A stretch of 64,000 nt of DNA from PALSA-612 sp046729255 (GCA_046729255.1 JBKPGF010000021.1:42668-106667); one strand, 5' to 3'. Positions 47,917 through 56,533 are shown, counted from the first letter of the stretch. Numbers and translations are program-made. Notes: generated by a model not told the origin, from the letters alone.

Positions 47917-49839
47917 GTGCGCTACGCAACGGTCTACCCGCTCGTAACGACCCGGGCACTCTCGCGTCCGTTCACCTACGAGGTGGAGGACGACGTGAGG
48001 AAGGGTGCGGTCGTCTCGATGCCCCTCGGCCGATCCCGCGTACGCGGCGTCGTCGTCGGGGAAGAGCGCGAGCCGCCGAACGGGATCGATCCAGTTCCCG
48101 TCTCCAAGGTACTCCACGAGATCCCAGAGCCTCTCGTCGACCTCGCCCTGTGGCTCGCGGAGTACTACGGCTCCACGCCGGCGCGGGCGCTCGCGCTCGT
48201 GGCGCCGCCTCTGCGTGCCCGCCGCGGCGAGCGGCAGGCGCCTGCCTTCTCCTACGCGCTGGCCGCCGAACGTGCACCTGTGACGCTGAGCCCGGCGCAG
48301 GAGCAGGTGCTTCAGCGCGTGGAGTCCGCACTCGACTCGGGCGGGGGTCACTTCCTACTCTGGGGAGAGACGGGGAGCGGCAAGACGGAGGTCTACCTGC
48401 GTGCATGCGCGGCCGCGCTCGAACGGGGGCTCGACGCGGTCGTCCTCGTCCCGGAGATCGCGCTCACTCCGCAGACCGTCGGGCGGTTCACTGCACGGTT
48501 CGGGGATCTCGTCGCGGTGCTCCACTCGGGGCTCACGGACGCCGAGCGACGCGACGAGCGGGAGCGGATCGGGACCGGCGAGGCGCGGATCGTCGTCGGC
48601 GCCCGGTCGGCCGTGTTCGCGCCCGTACGCCGGCTTGGCGTGATCTGCGTGGACGAGGAGCATGATTCGTCGTACAAGCAGGAGTCCGATCCCCGCTACG
48701 ACGCACGCACCGTCGCGGCGAAGCGCGCTGCGCTCGAAGGGGCCGTCGCCGTCTACGGTAGCGCGACGCCTCGCCCCGAGAGCTGGGCCCGTCTGGAGCG
48801 GCTGGAGCTCGGGGGTCGTCTCGCGACGTCGTTGCCGGGCGTTCGCGTCGTCGACATGCGGCGCGAGGCCGGCTATCCGCTGTCGTCGGTGCTGCTCGGA
48901 GAGCTGGAGGGCGTCGCCGAGCGGCGCGGGCGCGCCATCATCCTCCTCAACCGCCGCGGGGTGGCGCCGGCGGTGCACTGCCGGTCCTGCGGCACGACCC
49001 TTCGGTGCGTCGCCTGCGACGTCGCGCTCGTCCTTCACGCAGGCGACGTGCTCCGCTGTCACCACTGCGGGTTCGTTCGGCCGGCGCCCGAGCACTGTGA
49101 CGTCTGCTCATCTCCCGAGCTGATGAGGATCGGCGTGGGCACGCAGCGTCTGGAGGCGGAGCTGGCTCGTCAACTCCCCGCTTTGGAGCTCGTTCGGCTG
49201 GACGCGGACACCGCCGCCAAGCCGGCTGCCCTTGCCGCAGCACTCGAGCGCTTCCGGCGTGCGCAGGGCGCCGTGCTGCTCGGGACGCAGATGGTGGCCA
49301 AGGGACATCACTTCGAAGGGGTCGAGCTCGCCGCGGTGGTCGACGCCGATCTCGGCCTTGCGCAGCCCGACTTCCGCGCGGAGGAGCGCACGTTTCAGCT
49401 CGTCACACAGCTGGCCGGCCGCAGCGGCCGTGAGGCGCCCGGGCGTGTGATCGTGCAGACGTTCCAGCCCGATGCCGAGGCGATCGTGTTCGCCGCCCGG
49501 CACGACGTCGTCGGTTTCGTCGAGACGGAGCTCGAGCGTAGGAAGGCGCTTGGCTACCCGCCGTTTCGCCACATCGTGCGCGTCCTCGTTGCGGGCCGCT
49601 CGGCCGAAGACGCCATGCGCGCACTTGCGGAGCTGAGGTCGCGGCTCACGGACGTCGATGCCATCGGCCCGGCGCCGCTGCCGCGCCTCCGCGGCCGTTA
49701 CCGGGCCCAGCTGATCGCAAAGACCGACGCACCGCGAGCCGTCGCCGGGGCAGCGGGCCGCTGGCTCGCAGCGGCAGCTGCCGCGATGCGGAAGGCGGGC
49801 CTCGCCGCGTCCGTCGACGTCGATCCGCAGAGCTTCTAG
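47917..49839 (+). CDS. priA: Primosomal protein N' (replication restart helicase PriA)
   Basis: PriA reloads the replisome at stalled forks. The 640-residue protein has the N-terminal 3'-DNA-binding domain ('VYPLVTTRALSRPFTYEV'), Walker A 'GETGSGKTEVYLRA' (about 150-163), 'VDEEHDSSYKQE' (DEEH near 246) and a zinc-binding block of four CxxC pairs (about 355-405). 'LLGTQMVAKGHHFEGVEL' and 'QLAGRSGREAPGRVI' make up the second helicase domain. Many actinobacterial PriA proteins have lost these ATPase motifs; here all are intact. The start is GTG 47917. Confidence 0.95.
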   Translation: MRYATVYPLVTTRALSRPFTYEVEDDVRKGAVVSMPLGRSRVRGVVVGEEREPPNGIDPVPVSKVLHEIPEPLVDLALWLAEYYGSTPARALALVAPPLRARRGERQAPAFSYALAAERAPVTLSPAQEQVLQRVESALDSGGGHFLLWGETGSGKTEVYLRACAAALERGLDAVVLVPEIALTPQTVGRFTARFGDLVAVLHSGLTDAERRDERERIGTGEARIVVGARSAVFAPVRRLGVICVDEEHDSSYKQESDPRYDARTVAAKRAALEGAVAVYGSATPRPESWARLERLELGGRLATSLPGVRVVDMRREAGYPLSSVLLGELEGVAERRGRAIILLNRRGVAPAVHCRSCGTTLRCVACDVALVLHAGDVLRCHHCGFVRPAPEHCDVCSSPELMRIGVGTQRLEAELARQLPALELVRLDADTAAKPAALAAALERFRRAQGAVLLGTQMVAKGHHFEGVELAAVVDADLGLAQPDFRAEERTFQLVTQLAGRSGREAPGRVIVQTFQPDAEAIVFAARHDVVGFVETELERRKALGYPPFRHIVRVLVAGRSAEDAMRALAELRSRLTDVDAIGPAPLPRLRGRYRAQLIAKTDAPRAVAGAAGRWLAAAAAAMRKAGLAASVDVDPQSF

Positions 49840-49901
49840 CCTGCCTCCGCCATCACAAACTTGTCGCACTTTCGGCACACACGCGCACGAAATTCCTCCA
49901 T
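49836..49901 (-). other. Possible 21-codon antisense ORF with a CxxC pair
   Basis: Starting at ATG 49901 the minus strand encodes 'MEEFRARVCRKCDKFVMAEA' and a final glycine. The CRKC motif and basic/acidic balance look protein-like, but there is no ribosome-binding site or TANNNT hexamer, and its 3' end overlaps the end of priA by a few bases. Confidence 0.2.
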
Positions 49902-49946
49902 AGGCTGGAACCGGGAGGAGGCATGGGGTGGCCCCAGGCACCGGAG

Positions 49947-49952
49947 TAGACT
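49947..49952 (+). promoter_or_regulatory. -10 hexamer of a probable leaderless def promoter
   Basis: TAGACT lies 6 nt before GTG 49959. It also closes a mini-frame that begins at ATG 49922 behind GGGAGGAGG. Confidence 0.5.
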
Positions 49953-49958
49953 GGCGCC

Positions 49959-50558
49959 GTGGCGAGCGAGCCTGAGACCCAGACCGAAGAGGAGCAAGAG
50001 ACACAGCCGGATCCCGAGCGCGAGGCGCGGCGGCTCGTCGCGCTCGCGCAGATCCGCCAGTACCCCGACCCGGTTCTGCGCATGCGCGCGCGGGAGGTCG
50101 AGTCGTTCGACGAGGAGCTGGCGCAACTCGTCGACCGCATGACGCAGCTCATGGACGGCGCCGACGGCGCCGGGCTTGCCGCCACGCAGGTGGGCGTCCT
50201 CCGGCGCGTCTTCGTCATGCGCGCGGACGACAACGGCGCCACGATGGCGCTCGTCAACCCGGAGCTCGTCGACCATGGCGAGGAGCTGGAGACCGACGGG
50301 GAAGGCTGCCTTTCCCTCCAGGGGCTGCTCCTGCCCGTCGAGAGGGCCATATCGGTGACGGTGACGGCGAAGGATCCGCAGGGCACGGACATCAATTTGG
50401 AGCTCGAGGGGTTCGCCGCGCGCGCCTTCCAGCACGAACTCGACCATCTGGACGGCGTGCTCATCCTCGACCGGACGACGGACGAGGCGCGACGGGAGGC
50501 AATGGCGAGGCTGCGACAGCGATCCGCGTCCAAAGGTCCCACAGGCGCTCGGCTCTGA
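49959..50558 (+). CDS. def: Peptide deformylase
   Basis: Def removes the formyl group from new proteins. The 199-residue protein has all three metal-site motifs: 'GAGLAATQVG', 'EGCLSL' and 'QHELDHLDGVL'. It begins with an extra acidic, Gln/Glu-rich stretch of about 30 residues before the usual 'IRQYPDPVLRMRA', so a shorter form starting inside cannot be excluded. fmt follows after 1 bp; the pair controls formylation and deformylation. Confidence 0.95.
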   Translation: MASEPETQTEEEQETQPDPEREARRLVALAQIRQYPDPVLRMRAREVESFDEELAQLVDRMTQLMDGADGAGLAATQVGVLRRVFVMRADDNGATMALVNPELVDHGEELETDGEGCLSLQGLLLPVERAISVTVTAKDPQGTDINLELEGFAARAFQHELDHLDGVLILDRTTDEARREAMARLRQRSASKGPTGARL

Positions 50559-50559
50559 C

Positions 50560-51357
50560 GTGGCTCCGATCGGGTTCGCGGCGACGGCTCCGTTCGGCGC
50601 CGACGTCCTCGAACGGCTCGCCGAGCGGCACGAGATCGCGTTCTGCCTGACGAGACCGGACCGTCCCGCCGGCCGAGGACGAAAGATCGAGAGCCCGCCC
50701 GCGAAGTCGGCCGCCCAGCGCCTCGGCATCCCCATCCGCCAGCCGGACCGGCTGGACGAAAGCGTCGAGCTGCCCGCGGACGTGATCGTCACGTGTGCCT
50801 ATGGCGCCATCGTGCCAGCCTCTCTGCTCGACCGGCATCTATGGCTCAATGTCCACCCGTCGCTCCTGCCGCGCTGGCGTGGAGCGGCGCCAGTCGAGCG
50901 AGCGATCCTCGCTGGTGACGAGGAGACCGGCGTCACGATCATCCGGCTCACGGAGGAGCTCGACGCGGGGCCGATCGCGGCCCAGCGCGCATTTCCCATC
51001 GGTCGCGAGGACGACGCTGGTGACGTGTACGGCCACGCGGCACCGGTCGCCGTCGACCTGCTCGAAAACGTCCTCGCCGAGCCGGCGTTCCGTCCGCAAT
51101 CAGATGACGGCGCGACGTACGCGGAGAAGCTCACAGCCGCCGACCGCGAGCTCGACCTCGCCGGCGACCCGGAGGAGATCGTGCGTCGTATCCGCGCGCT
51201 CTCGCCTCACATCGGCGCGAGGGCGGAGCTCGACGGCCGTCGCGTGACGATCTGGCAAGCGAAGGTGGACGGCGGACGGGTTTTGCCAGAGGTCGTCCAG
51301 CCCGATGGCCGGCGCCGCATGCCGTACGAGGACTACCTCCGCGGTCTCAGGTCGTGA
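50560..51357 (+). CDS. fmt: Methionyl-tRNA formyltransferase
   Basis: Fmt formylates initiator Met-tRNA. The 265-residue protein has 'LTRPDRPAGRGRKIESPPAK', 'CAYGAIVPASLLD' and the catalytic region 'LNVHPSLLPRWRGAAPV' through 'TEELDAGPI', with Asn, His and Asp in place. It is about 45 residues shorter than the E. coli enzyme, mainly in the C-terminal tRNA-binding domain. GTG 50560 follows def almost directly, and the stop overlaps rsmB. Confidence 0.93.
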   Translation: MAPIGFAATAPFGADVLERLAERHEIAFCLTRPDRPAGRGRKIESPPAKSAAQRLGIPIRQPDRLDESVELPADVIVTCAYGAIVPASLLDRHLWLNVHPSLLPRWRGAAPVERAILAGDEETGVTIIRLTEELDAGPIAAQRAFPIGREDDAGDVYGHAAPVAVDLLENVLAEPAFRPQSDDGATYAEKLTAADRELDLAGDPEEIVRRIRALSPHIGARAELDGRRVTIWQAKVDGGRVLPEVVQPDGRRRMPYEDYLRGLRS

Positions 51358-52565
51358 CGGAGATCACGGCGGCGCGCCGCGCCGCGTACGAGGTCGTGCG
51401 GCGCGTATTCGAGCAGGAGGCATACGCCGATCGCGCGTTCGTGACCGCTGCCGAGCAGCTGGACGAGCGGGACCGAGCGCTTGCCCAGCGAATCGCGTAC
51501 GGCACCGTACAGCTTGTGCGAACGCTCGACCACGGCATCGAGACGCTCGGCCGCCGCCCCGTTCGCAAGCTCGACCCACCCGTCCTCGCCGCGCTCCGGA
51601 TCGGCGCCTACCAGCTCGCCTACCTCGACGGCATCCCGACACACGCCGCCGTCAACGAGAGCGTCGAGCTCGTGCGACGCGCCCGTCTGGAACGCGCCGT
51701 GCCGTTCACGAACGCCGTCCTCCGCCGCCTGTCGGAGGGGCTGCGTCAGCTCATCGACTCGTTGTCAGACGGGCCGCTCAAGCTCTCGTATCCCGACTGG
51801 ATCGCCGAGGTGTGGGAGCGCGATCGCGGGCGGGAGGAGGCGATCGCGCTCATGCGGGCGCAGAACGAGCCGCCCGAGACGACGGTCCGCGTCGTGCGTG
51901 GCGAGGTGGACGGGGAGGCGACCGACGTGCCGGGCATCGTCCGCGTGGCCCGGGTCGACGCCGACGCGCTTGCGGGTGGCCGCATCTGGCCACAGAGCCG
52001 GGGCTCGGCGATCGCCGGGCTCGCGGTCGGCTCGGAAGAGGGCGAGCGAACGCTCGACGTCTGCGCGGCCCCAGGCGGCAAGGCGACCCAGTTAGCCGGA
52101 GACGTCGTCGCCGTCGAGAAGCACCAGGGCCGCGCTCGCGAGCTCGAGGAGAACGCCACGAGGCTCGGCGCGACGAACGTCCGTGTCGTCTGCGCCGATG
52201 CGCTCGACCTCCCTGCGGAGCTGACCGGGTTCGACCGTGCGCTCGTCGACGCGCCGTGCTCCGGCCTCGGTGTCCTCAACCAGCGTCCCGACCTACGCTG
52301 GCGCGCCGAGCCGCTCCCGGAGCTCCAGCTCGGGCTGCTTCGCGCCGCCGCGGAGCGAGTGCACTCGGGCGGCACGGTCGTCTACGCCGTTTGCACGATC
52401 AATGCCGACGAGAACGAAGCCGTCGTCGATGCGTCCGGCCTCGAGATCGACGATCTGGGAGCGGACTGGCCGGCGTTTCGTCACCCGAAGCGGCCCGAGT
52501 TCCTGCTGACGCTGCCGCATGTCCACGGCACCTCGGGCTTCTTCATTGCGCGCCTCCGAACCTAG
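51354..52565 (+). CDS. rsmB: 16S rRNA (cytosine-C5) methyltransferase RsmB/Sun family
   Basis: The 403-residue protein has an N-terminal NusB-like RNA-binding domain (about 1-135, 'AQRIAYGTVQLVRTLDHGIE', 'YQLAYLDGIPTHAAVNESVELV' in parts). The Rossmann methyltransferase carries 'DVCAAPGGKATQLA', the catalytic 'DAPCSGLGVLNQRPDLRW' and 'VYAVCTINADENE'. It methylates C967-equivalent in 16S rRNA in E. coli. Order def-fmt-rsmB is widespread. GTG 51354 overlaps the fmt stop. Confidence 0.94.
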   Translation: MTEITAARRAAYEVVRRVFEQEAYADRAFVTAAEQLDERDRALAQRIAYGTVQLVRTLDHGIETLGRRPVRKLDPPVLAALRIGAYQLAYLDGIPTHAAVNESVELVRRARLERAVPFTNAVLRRLSEGLRQLIDSLSDGPLKLSYPDWIAEVWERDRGREEAIALMRAQNEPPETTVRVVRGEVDGEATDVPGIVRVARVDADALAGGRIWPQSRGSAIAGLAVGSEEGERTLDVCAAPGGKATQLAGDVVAVEKHQGRARELEENATRLGATNVRVVCADALDLPAELTGFDRALVDAPCSGLGVLNQRPDLRWRAEPLPELQLGLLRAAAERVHSGGTVVYAVCTINADENEAVVDASGLEIDDLGADWPAFRHPKRPEFLLTLPHVHGTSGFFIARLRT

Positions 52566-52568
52566 GAT
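52563..52568 (+). promoter_or_regulatory. -10 hexamer of a probable leaderless ribD promoter
   Basis: TAGGAT lies 6 nt before GTG 52575. Its first three bases are the rsmB stop codon. The 9-bp gap leaves no room for an FMN riboswitch. Confidence 0.5.
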
Positions 52569-52574
52569 CTCAGT

Positions 52575-53519
52575 GTGAACGAGCACCTGCAGCGGGCGCT
52601 CGAGCTCGCCGAGCGCGGCCGTGGCACGACGTATCCGAACCCGATGGTCGGCGCCGTCCTCGTCAACGATGGGGCCGTGGTGGGGGAAGGATGGCACGAA
52701 CGTGCCGGTGGGCCGCACGCCGAGGTCGTCGCCCTCGAGGCGGCAGGTGAGCGCGCACGAAGCTCGACGCTCTACGTGACGATGGAGCCGTGCGCTCATC
52801 ACGGACGGACGCCACCCTGCGTCGACGCCGTCCTCGCGAGCGGTGTGCGAAAGGTCGTCGCCGGCTGCCTCGACCCGGGAACGGACTCCGGCGGAGGGCT
52901 GGAGCGGCTGCGCGCGGAGGGGGTCGACGTCGAGTTCGTCGATGCCTTCGAGGCGCGGGCCCAAAACGAGGCGTGGCGGACGTGGACGACCGTCGGCCGG
53001 CCGTTCGTGATCTACAAGGTCGCCGCGACGCTCGACGGCCGGATCACCGTGCCGGGCTCGCGATGGGTCAGCGGGGAGGAGAGTCGACGACTCGTGCACG
53101 AGCTTCGAGCCGGCGTCGACGCCGTCGCCGTGGGCATGGGCACCGTTCGGGCGGATGATCCCCGGCTCGACGCCCGCGACGTGGACGCTGCGCGGCAGCC
53201 GCGACGTCTCGCCTTCGGGCGCGGCCCGCTACCGGAAGGCTCGTCCCTCGAGCTGCGAACGGGGCCACTCGAGGACGAGCTGCGGGCCCTCGCCGAGGAG
53301 GGCGTGCAGTCGCTGCTGCTGGAGGGCGGCCCGACGCTCGCGACGTCCTTCCTCGAGCAGGGGCTCGTCGACAAGATCCTCCTCTTCGTCGCCCCGCGGC
53401 TGTCCGGGTCAGGCCCGGCCGTCATCGGCGAGCTGTCCCAGCCGACCACCCTGACGAGGATGGTGACGCAGCAGGTGGGGGAGGACGTGCTCGTCAGCGC
53501 GTATGTCCGCGAACCCTGA
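52575..53519 (+). CDS. ribD: Bifunctional riboflavin biosynthesis protein RibD (deaminase/reductase)
   Basis: RibD deaminates and then reduces the pyrimidine intermediate of riboflavin synthesis. The 314-residue protein has the deaminase domain (1 to about 145) with zinc ligands His 48 in 'HAEV' and Cys 73/Cys 82 in 'EPCAHHGRTPPC'. The reductase domain has 'YKVAATLDGRITVPGSRWVSG' (in parts) and 'VQSLLLEGGPTLATSFL'. The reductase half is slightly short. It opens the ribD-ribE-ribBA-ribH cluster. Confidence 0.95.
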   Translation: MNEHLQRALELAERGRGTTYPNPMVGAVLVNDGAVVGEGWHERAGGPHAEVVALEAAGERARSSTLYVTMEPCAHHGRTPPCVDAVLASGVRKVVAGCLDPGTDSGGGLERLRAEGVDVEFVDAFEARAQNEAWRTWTTVGRPFVIYKVAATLDGRITVPGSRWVSGEESRRLVHELRAGVDAVAVGMGTVRADDPRLDARDVDAARQPRRLAFGRGPLPEGSSLELRTGPLEDELRALAEEGVQSLLLEGGPTLATSFLEQGLVDKILLFVAPRLSGSGPAVIGELSQPTTLTRMVTQQVGEDVLVSAYVREP

Positions 53520-53523
53520 GCAG

Positions 53524-53529
53524 TAGCCT
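53524..53529 (+). promoter_or_regulatory. -10 hexamer of a probable internal leaderless ribE promoter
   Basis: TAGCCT lies 7 nt before GTG 53537, in the 17-bp gap after ribD. It would allow ribE-ribBA-ribH to be made without ribD. Confidence 0.45.
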
Positions 53530-53536
53530 TCAACGC

Positions 53537-54133
53537 GTGTTCACAGGCATCGTCCGCGAGCGCGGACGGGTCGTGTCCTTCGAGGACGGGCGGCTCGTGC
53601 TCGAGACCTCCTTACAGGCGGCGGTCGGAGACTCGATCGCGGTGGACGGCGTGTGCCTGACCGTCGTCGCGGGTGACGACGCGACGCTCGCCTTCGACGT
53701 CGTGCCGGAGACGCTCTCGCGTTCAACGCTGGGGCGGCTCGGATCAGGCGCCGTTGCAAACCTCGAGCCGGCCGTACGGGCCGGGGAGGAGCTCGGTGGC
53801 CACCTCGTCCAGGGTCACGTGGACGGTATCGGTCGCGTGCGAGACGTCGAGCCCGAGGGCGAGGGCAAGCGGGTCTGGATCGAGGTCTCGCCGGAGGTGC
53901 TTCGCTACTGCGTCGAGAAGGGCTCGGTGACCATCTCGGGTGTCTCCCTCACCGTCGCCGGACTGAAGGACGACGCGTTCGCCGTCGCGCTCGTCCCGCA
54001 CACGCTCGCGGTGACGACCCTCGGCGAGCTCGAGCCAGGCGACGAGGTGAACATCGAGGCCGACGTGATCGGGAAATACGTCGAACGGCTGCTCCAGCCC
54101 GGCTACCCTTCGCGGGATGTCGGCTCTGGCTGA
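53537..54133 (+). CDS. ribE: Riboflavin synthase (alpha subunit)
   Basis: This enzyme dismutates two 6,7-dimethyl-8-ribityllumazine molecules to riboflavin. The 198-residue protein starts 'MFTGIVRERGRVVS' and has two homologous barrel halves. The first has 'GDSIAVDGVCLTVVAGDD', the second 'KGSVTISGVSLTVAGLKDD' and 'NIEADVIGKYVERLL'. The conserved 'GGHLVQGHVDGIG' links them. ribBA starts inside its 3' end (17-bp overlap). Confidence 0.96.
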   Translation: MFTGIVRERGRVVSFEDGRLVLETSLQAAVGDSIAVDGVCLTVVAGDDATLAFDVVPETLSRSTLGRLGSGAVANLEPAVRAGEELGGHLVQGHVDGIGRVRDVEPEGEGKRVWIEVSPEVLRYCVEKGSVTISGVSLTVAGLKDDAFAVALVPHTLAVTTLGELEPGDEVNIEADVIGKYVERLLQPGYPSRDVGSG

Positions 54134-55364
54134 GACGCGCGCGGCCCCGTTCGCCACGATCGAGGAGGCGATCGAGGAGATCCGTGCCGGGAGGTTCGTC
54201 GTGGTGGTCGACGCGCCCGATCGCGAGAACGAGGGCGACCTCACCATTGCAGCGGAGCACGCCACGCCGAGCGCCGTGAACTTCATGGCCACGCACGGCC
54301 GCGGCCTCATCTGCCTCTGCCTCACCGAGGATCGCTGCGACCAGCTCGGCCTGCACCTGCTCGCCTCGAGCCGCGAGTCGAGGCACGGCACCGCCTACAC
54401 GAACCCGATCGACGCACGCGAGGGCATCTCGACGGGCGTCTCCACAGCCGACCGCTCGCATACGATCCTCCGCGCGATCGACCCGTCCGCAGGCCGGCAC
54501 GACTTCATCGAGGGTGGCCATGTCCAGCCGCTCCGGGCCCGCGCGGGCGGCGTCTTGCAGCGAGCCGGGCAGACCGAGGCGGCCGTCGATCTCGCGCGGC
54601 TCGCCGGCCTCGAGCCCGCCGGCGTCGTCTGCGAGATCATGAAGGACGACGGAACGATGGCCCGCGTACCCGACCTCGTCGACTACTGCACGCGCCACGC
54701 TTTAAAGCTCGTCACCGTCGCCGATCTCATCGAGTACCGGCGGCGAACGGAGAAGCTCGTCGAACGCGTCAGCTCGGTACGGCTCCCGACCGAGTACGGC
54801 GACTTCACGGCCGTCGCCTTCCGTGAGACGCTGACGGGGAAGCACCACGTGGCGCTCGTCAAGGGCGAGGTCGCCGACAGCGCCGACGTGCTCGTCCGCG
54901 TCCACTCCGAGTGCCTCACGGGGGACGTCTTCCACTCGCTCCGCTGCGACTGCGGCGAGCAGCTCGAGCTCGCGCTGCGCCAGATCGGCGCCGAGGAGCG
55001 CGGCGTCCTGCTCTACATGGGCCAGGAGGGCCGGGGCATCGGCCTCCTGAACAAGCTGCTCGCGTACGAGTTGCAGGAACGGGGACTGGACACGGTGGAG
55101 GCGAACGCCGAGCTCGGCTTCCCCGCCGACTCCCGCGAGTACGGGATCGGCTACCAGATCCTCGCCGACCTCGGCCTGTCTTCGATCCAGCTGCTGACCA
55201 ACAATCCGCGAAAGATGGAGGGCATCGAGTCGTACGGCTTGACCGTCACGCGCCAGGTGCCGATCGAGGTGCCGCCGAACGCCGAGAACCGCCGGTATCT
55301 TGCCGCGAAGCGTGACAAGCTTGGCCATGTGCTCCACCACCAGGATCTGAAGTTCGAGCGTTGA
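54117..55364 (+). CDS. ribBA: Bifunctional DHBP synthase / GTP cyclohydrolase II
   Basis: The 415-residue protein feeds both branches of riboflavin synthesis. The RibB half (1 to about 205) has 'DAPDRENEGDLTIAAEHAT', 'FMATHGRGLICL' and 'GHVQPLRARAGGVLQRAGQTEA'. The RibA half has the zinc site 'HSECLTGDVFHSLRCDCGEQL', given here in parts as C-x10-C-x-C, and 'YMGQEGRGIGLLNKLLAY'. The final 'NPRKMEGIESYGL' binds substrate. ribH follows with a TTGA overlap. Confidence 0.96.
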   Translation: MSALAETRAAPFATIEEAIEEIRAGRFVVVVDAPDRENEGDLTIAAEHATPSAVNFMATHGRGLICLCLTEDRCDQLGLHLLASSRESRHGTAYTNPIDAREGISTGVSTADRSHTILRAIDPSAGRHDFIEGGHVQPLRARAGGVLQRAGQTEAAVDLARLAGLEPAGVVCEIMKDDGTMARVPDLVDYCTRHALKLVTVADLIEYRRRTEKLVERVSSVRLPTEYGDFTAVAFRETLTGKHHVALVKGEVADSADVLVRVHSECLTGDVFHSLRCDCGEQLELALRQIGAEERGVLLYMGQEGRGIGLLNKLLAYELQERGLDTVEANAELGFPADSREYGIGYQILADLGLSSIQLLTNNPRKMEGIESYGLTVTRQVPIEVPPNAENRRYLAAKRDKLGHVLHHQDLKFER

Positions 55365-56287
55365 CGAGCGGACCCGACATCGGCAGCTACGACCCCTTCG
55401 AGGACACGGGCGACTGGCCGTTCCGCGACGCGCCTCCGAAGCGGGAGGAGTCCGGGGTGAGTGACGAGCTGCCGGAGGTGGAGCAGCGCTCCGTCTTCGA
55501 GGACACCGAGCTCGCCGCGCCCGTCGAAGAGGAGGTGCCACCGGCAGTGCCGCCCGTGAGCGAGCCCGCGTACGACGAGTTGCCGGCGGCGCTCGAGATG
55601 CACTCGGAAGCGGAGCCGCTCCCGGAGGTCGATCCGGACCCCGAGCCCGAGGACGCGCCGAGCCCGATGGTTGCGGAACCGCTTGCGGTCGAGGAGGTCG
55701 CCGAAGCCGAGGTCGTGATCGAGGAGCCCGAGGCGGAGCATGAGGAGGAGCAGGAGGCGGCACCGCTCCCTGCCGTGCCTGCTCAGCACGCGCCGGGCAC
55801 TCTCACGATCCCGCCGGGCGTCGACGTCCTCGCTGGCGGGCCGCACGGGTTCCGCCGCAACGTCGCCGTCGTCGTCAGCCGCTTCAACGGCGACATCACG
55901 ACGGGACTGCTGGGGAGCGCGCTTGCCGCGCTCCGCGACTGCAACGTCGCCGACGACGCCATCACGGTCGTCCCGGTTCCGGGCGCCTTCGAGCTGCCGC
56001 TGAGCGCGCTTGCGCTTGCCAAGACGCGCCGCTTCGCGTGTGTGGTTGCCCTCGGCTGCATCATCCGCGGCGAGACGCCGCACTTCGATCTCATCGCGAG
56101 CGAGGCCGCGAGCGGCCTGCAGCTGGCGGCGATCGAGACCGGGATTCCGGTCGCGTTCGGCGTGATCACGACCGAGACGCGCGAGCAGGCGGAACAGCGG
56201 CTCGACCGCGGCGCAGAGGCGGCTCGCACGGCACTCGAGATGGCGGATCTCTTCTCACACGTGCGGACGCGCGCCGCGGCTTCGTAG
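55361..56287 (+). CDS. ribH: 6,7-dimethyl-8-ribityllumazine synthase with a long acidic N-terminal extension
   Basis: The last 150 or so residues are a standard lumazine synthase: 'VAVVVSRFNGDITTGLL', 'VPVPGAFELPLSALAL', 'ALGCIIRGETPHFDLIASE' and 'GVITTETREQAEQRL'. Before it lie about 155 residues rich in Glu, Asp, Pro, Val and Ala with no recognisable domain, probably disordered. Normal RibH has about 155 residues in total. Two starts are possible: TTG 55361, overlapping the ribBA stop, or GTG 55457 with GGGAGGAG before it. Both keep most of the extension. Lumazine synthases form pentamers or 60-mer shells, so the extension would be displayed in many copies. Confidence 0.92.
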   Translation: MTSGPDIGSYDPFEDTGDWPFRDAPPKREESGVSDELPEVEQRSVFEDTELAAPVEEEVPPAVPPVSEPAYDELPAALEMHSEAEPLPEVDPDPEPEDAPSPMVAEPLAVEEVAEAEVVIEEPEAEHEEEQEAAPLPAVPAQHAPGTLTIPPGVDVLAGGPHGFRRNVAVVVSRFNGDITTGLLGSALAALRDCNVADDAITVVPVPGAFELPLSALALAKTRRFACVVALGCIIRGETPHFDLIASEAASGLQLAAIETGIPVAFGVITTETREQAEQRLDRGAEAARTALEMADLFSHVRTRAAAS

Positions 56288-56288
56288 C

Positions 56289-56294
56289 TACACT
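56289..56294 (+). promoter_or_regulatory. -10 hexamer upstream of rpmB
   Basis: TACACT lies 11 nt before ATG 56306, leaving a leader of only a few bases. It starts just after the ribH stop. Confidence 0.4.
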
Positions 56295-56305
56295 CTCAGT
56301 CGCTC

Positions 56306-56497
56306 ATGGCGAAGATCTGTGCAGTCTGCGGGAAGAAGCCGTCGTTCGGCCACAGCCGGAGTCACTCGATGGTGGCCACGAAGCGGCGCTTCGACCCGAA
56401 TCTCCAGCGCGTGCGCGTCGTTCTCGACGGCACCGCCAAGCGCGTGTACGTCTGCACCCGCTGTCTCCGCAGCGGCAAGGTCGCAAAAGCCGTGTAG
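56306..56497 (+). CDS. rpmB: 50S ribosomal protein L28 (bL28), zinc-binding form
   Basis: The 63-residue protein starts 'MAKICAVCGKKPSFGHSRSH' and ends 'VCTRCLRSGKVAKAV'. Two CxxC pairs (Cys 5/8 and about 50/53) make a zinc ribbon, the C+ form that zinc-limited bacteria can replace with a paralogue. It lies alone between the riboflavin operon and the asp23-fakA operon. Confidence 0.96.
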   Translation: MAKICAVCGKKPSFGHSRSHSMVATKRRFDPNLQRVRVVLDGTAKRVYVCTRCLRSGKVAKAV

Positions 56498-56533
56498 CGC
56501 CCGCGCGACGGGCCCCCTTCGACGACTGGACTG

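Noticed and set aside
52556..52575. FMN riboswitch before the riboflavin genes
   Set aside because: The gap between rsmB and ribD is 9 bp and the one before ribE is 17 bp, too short for the aptamer.
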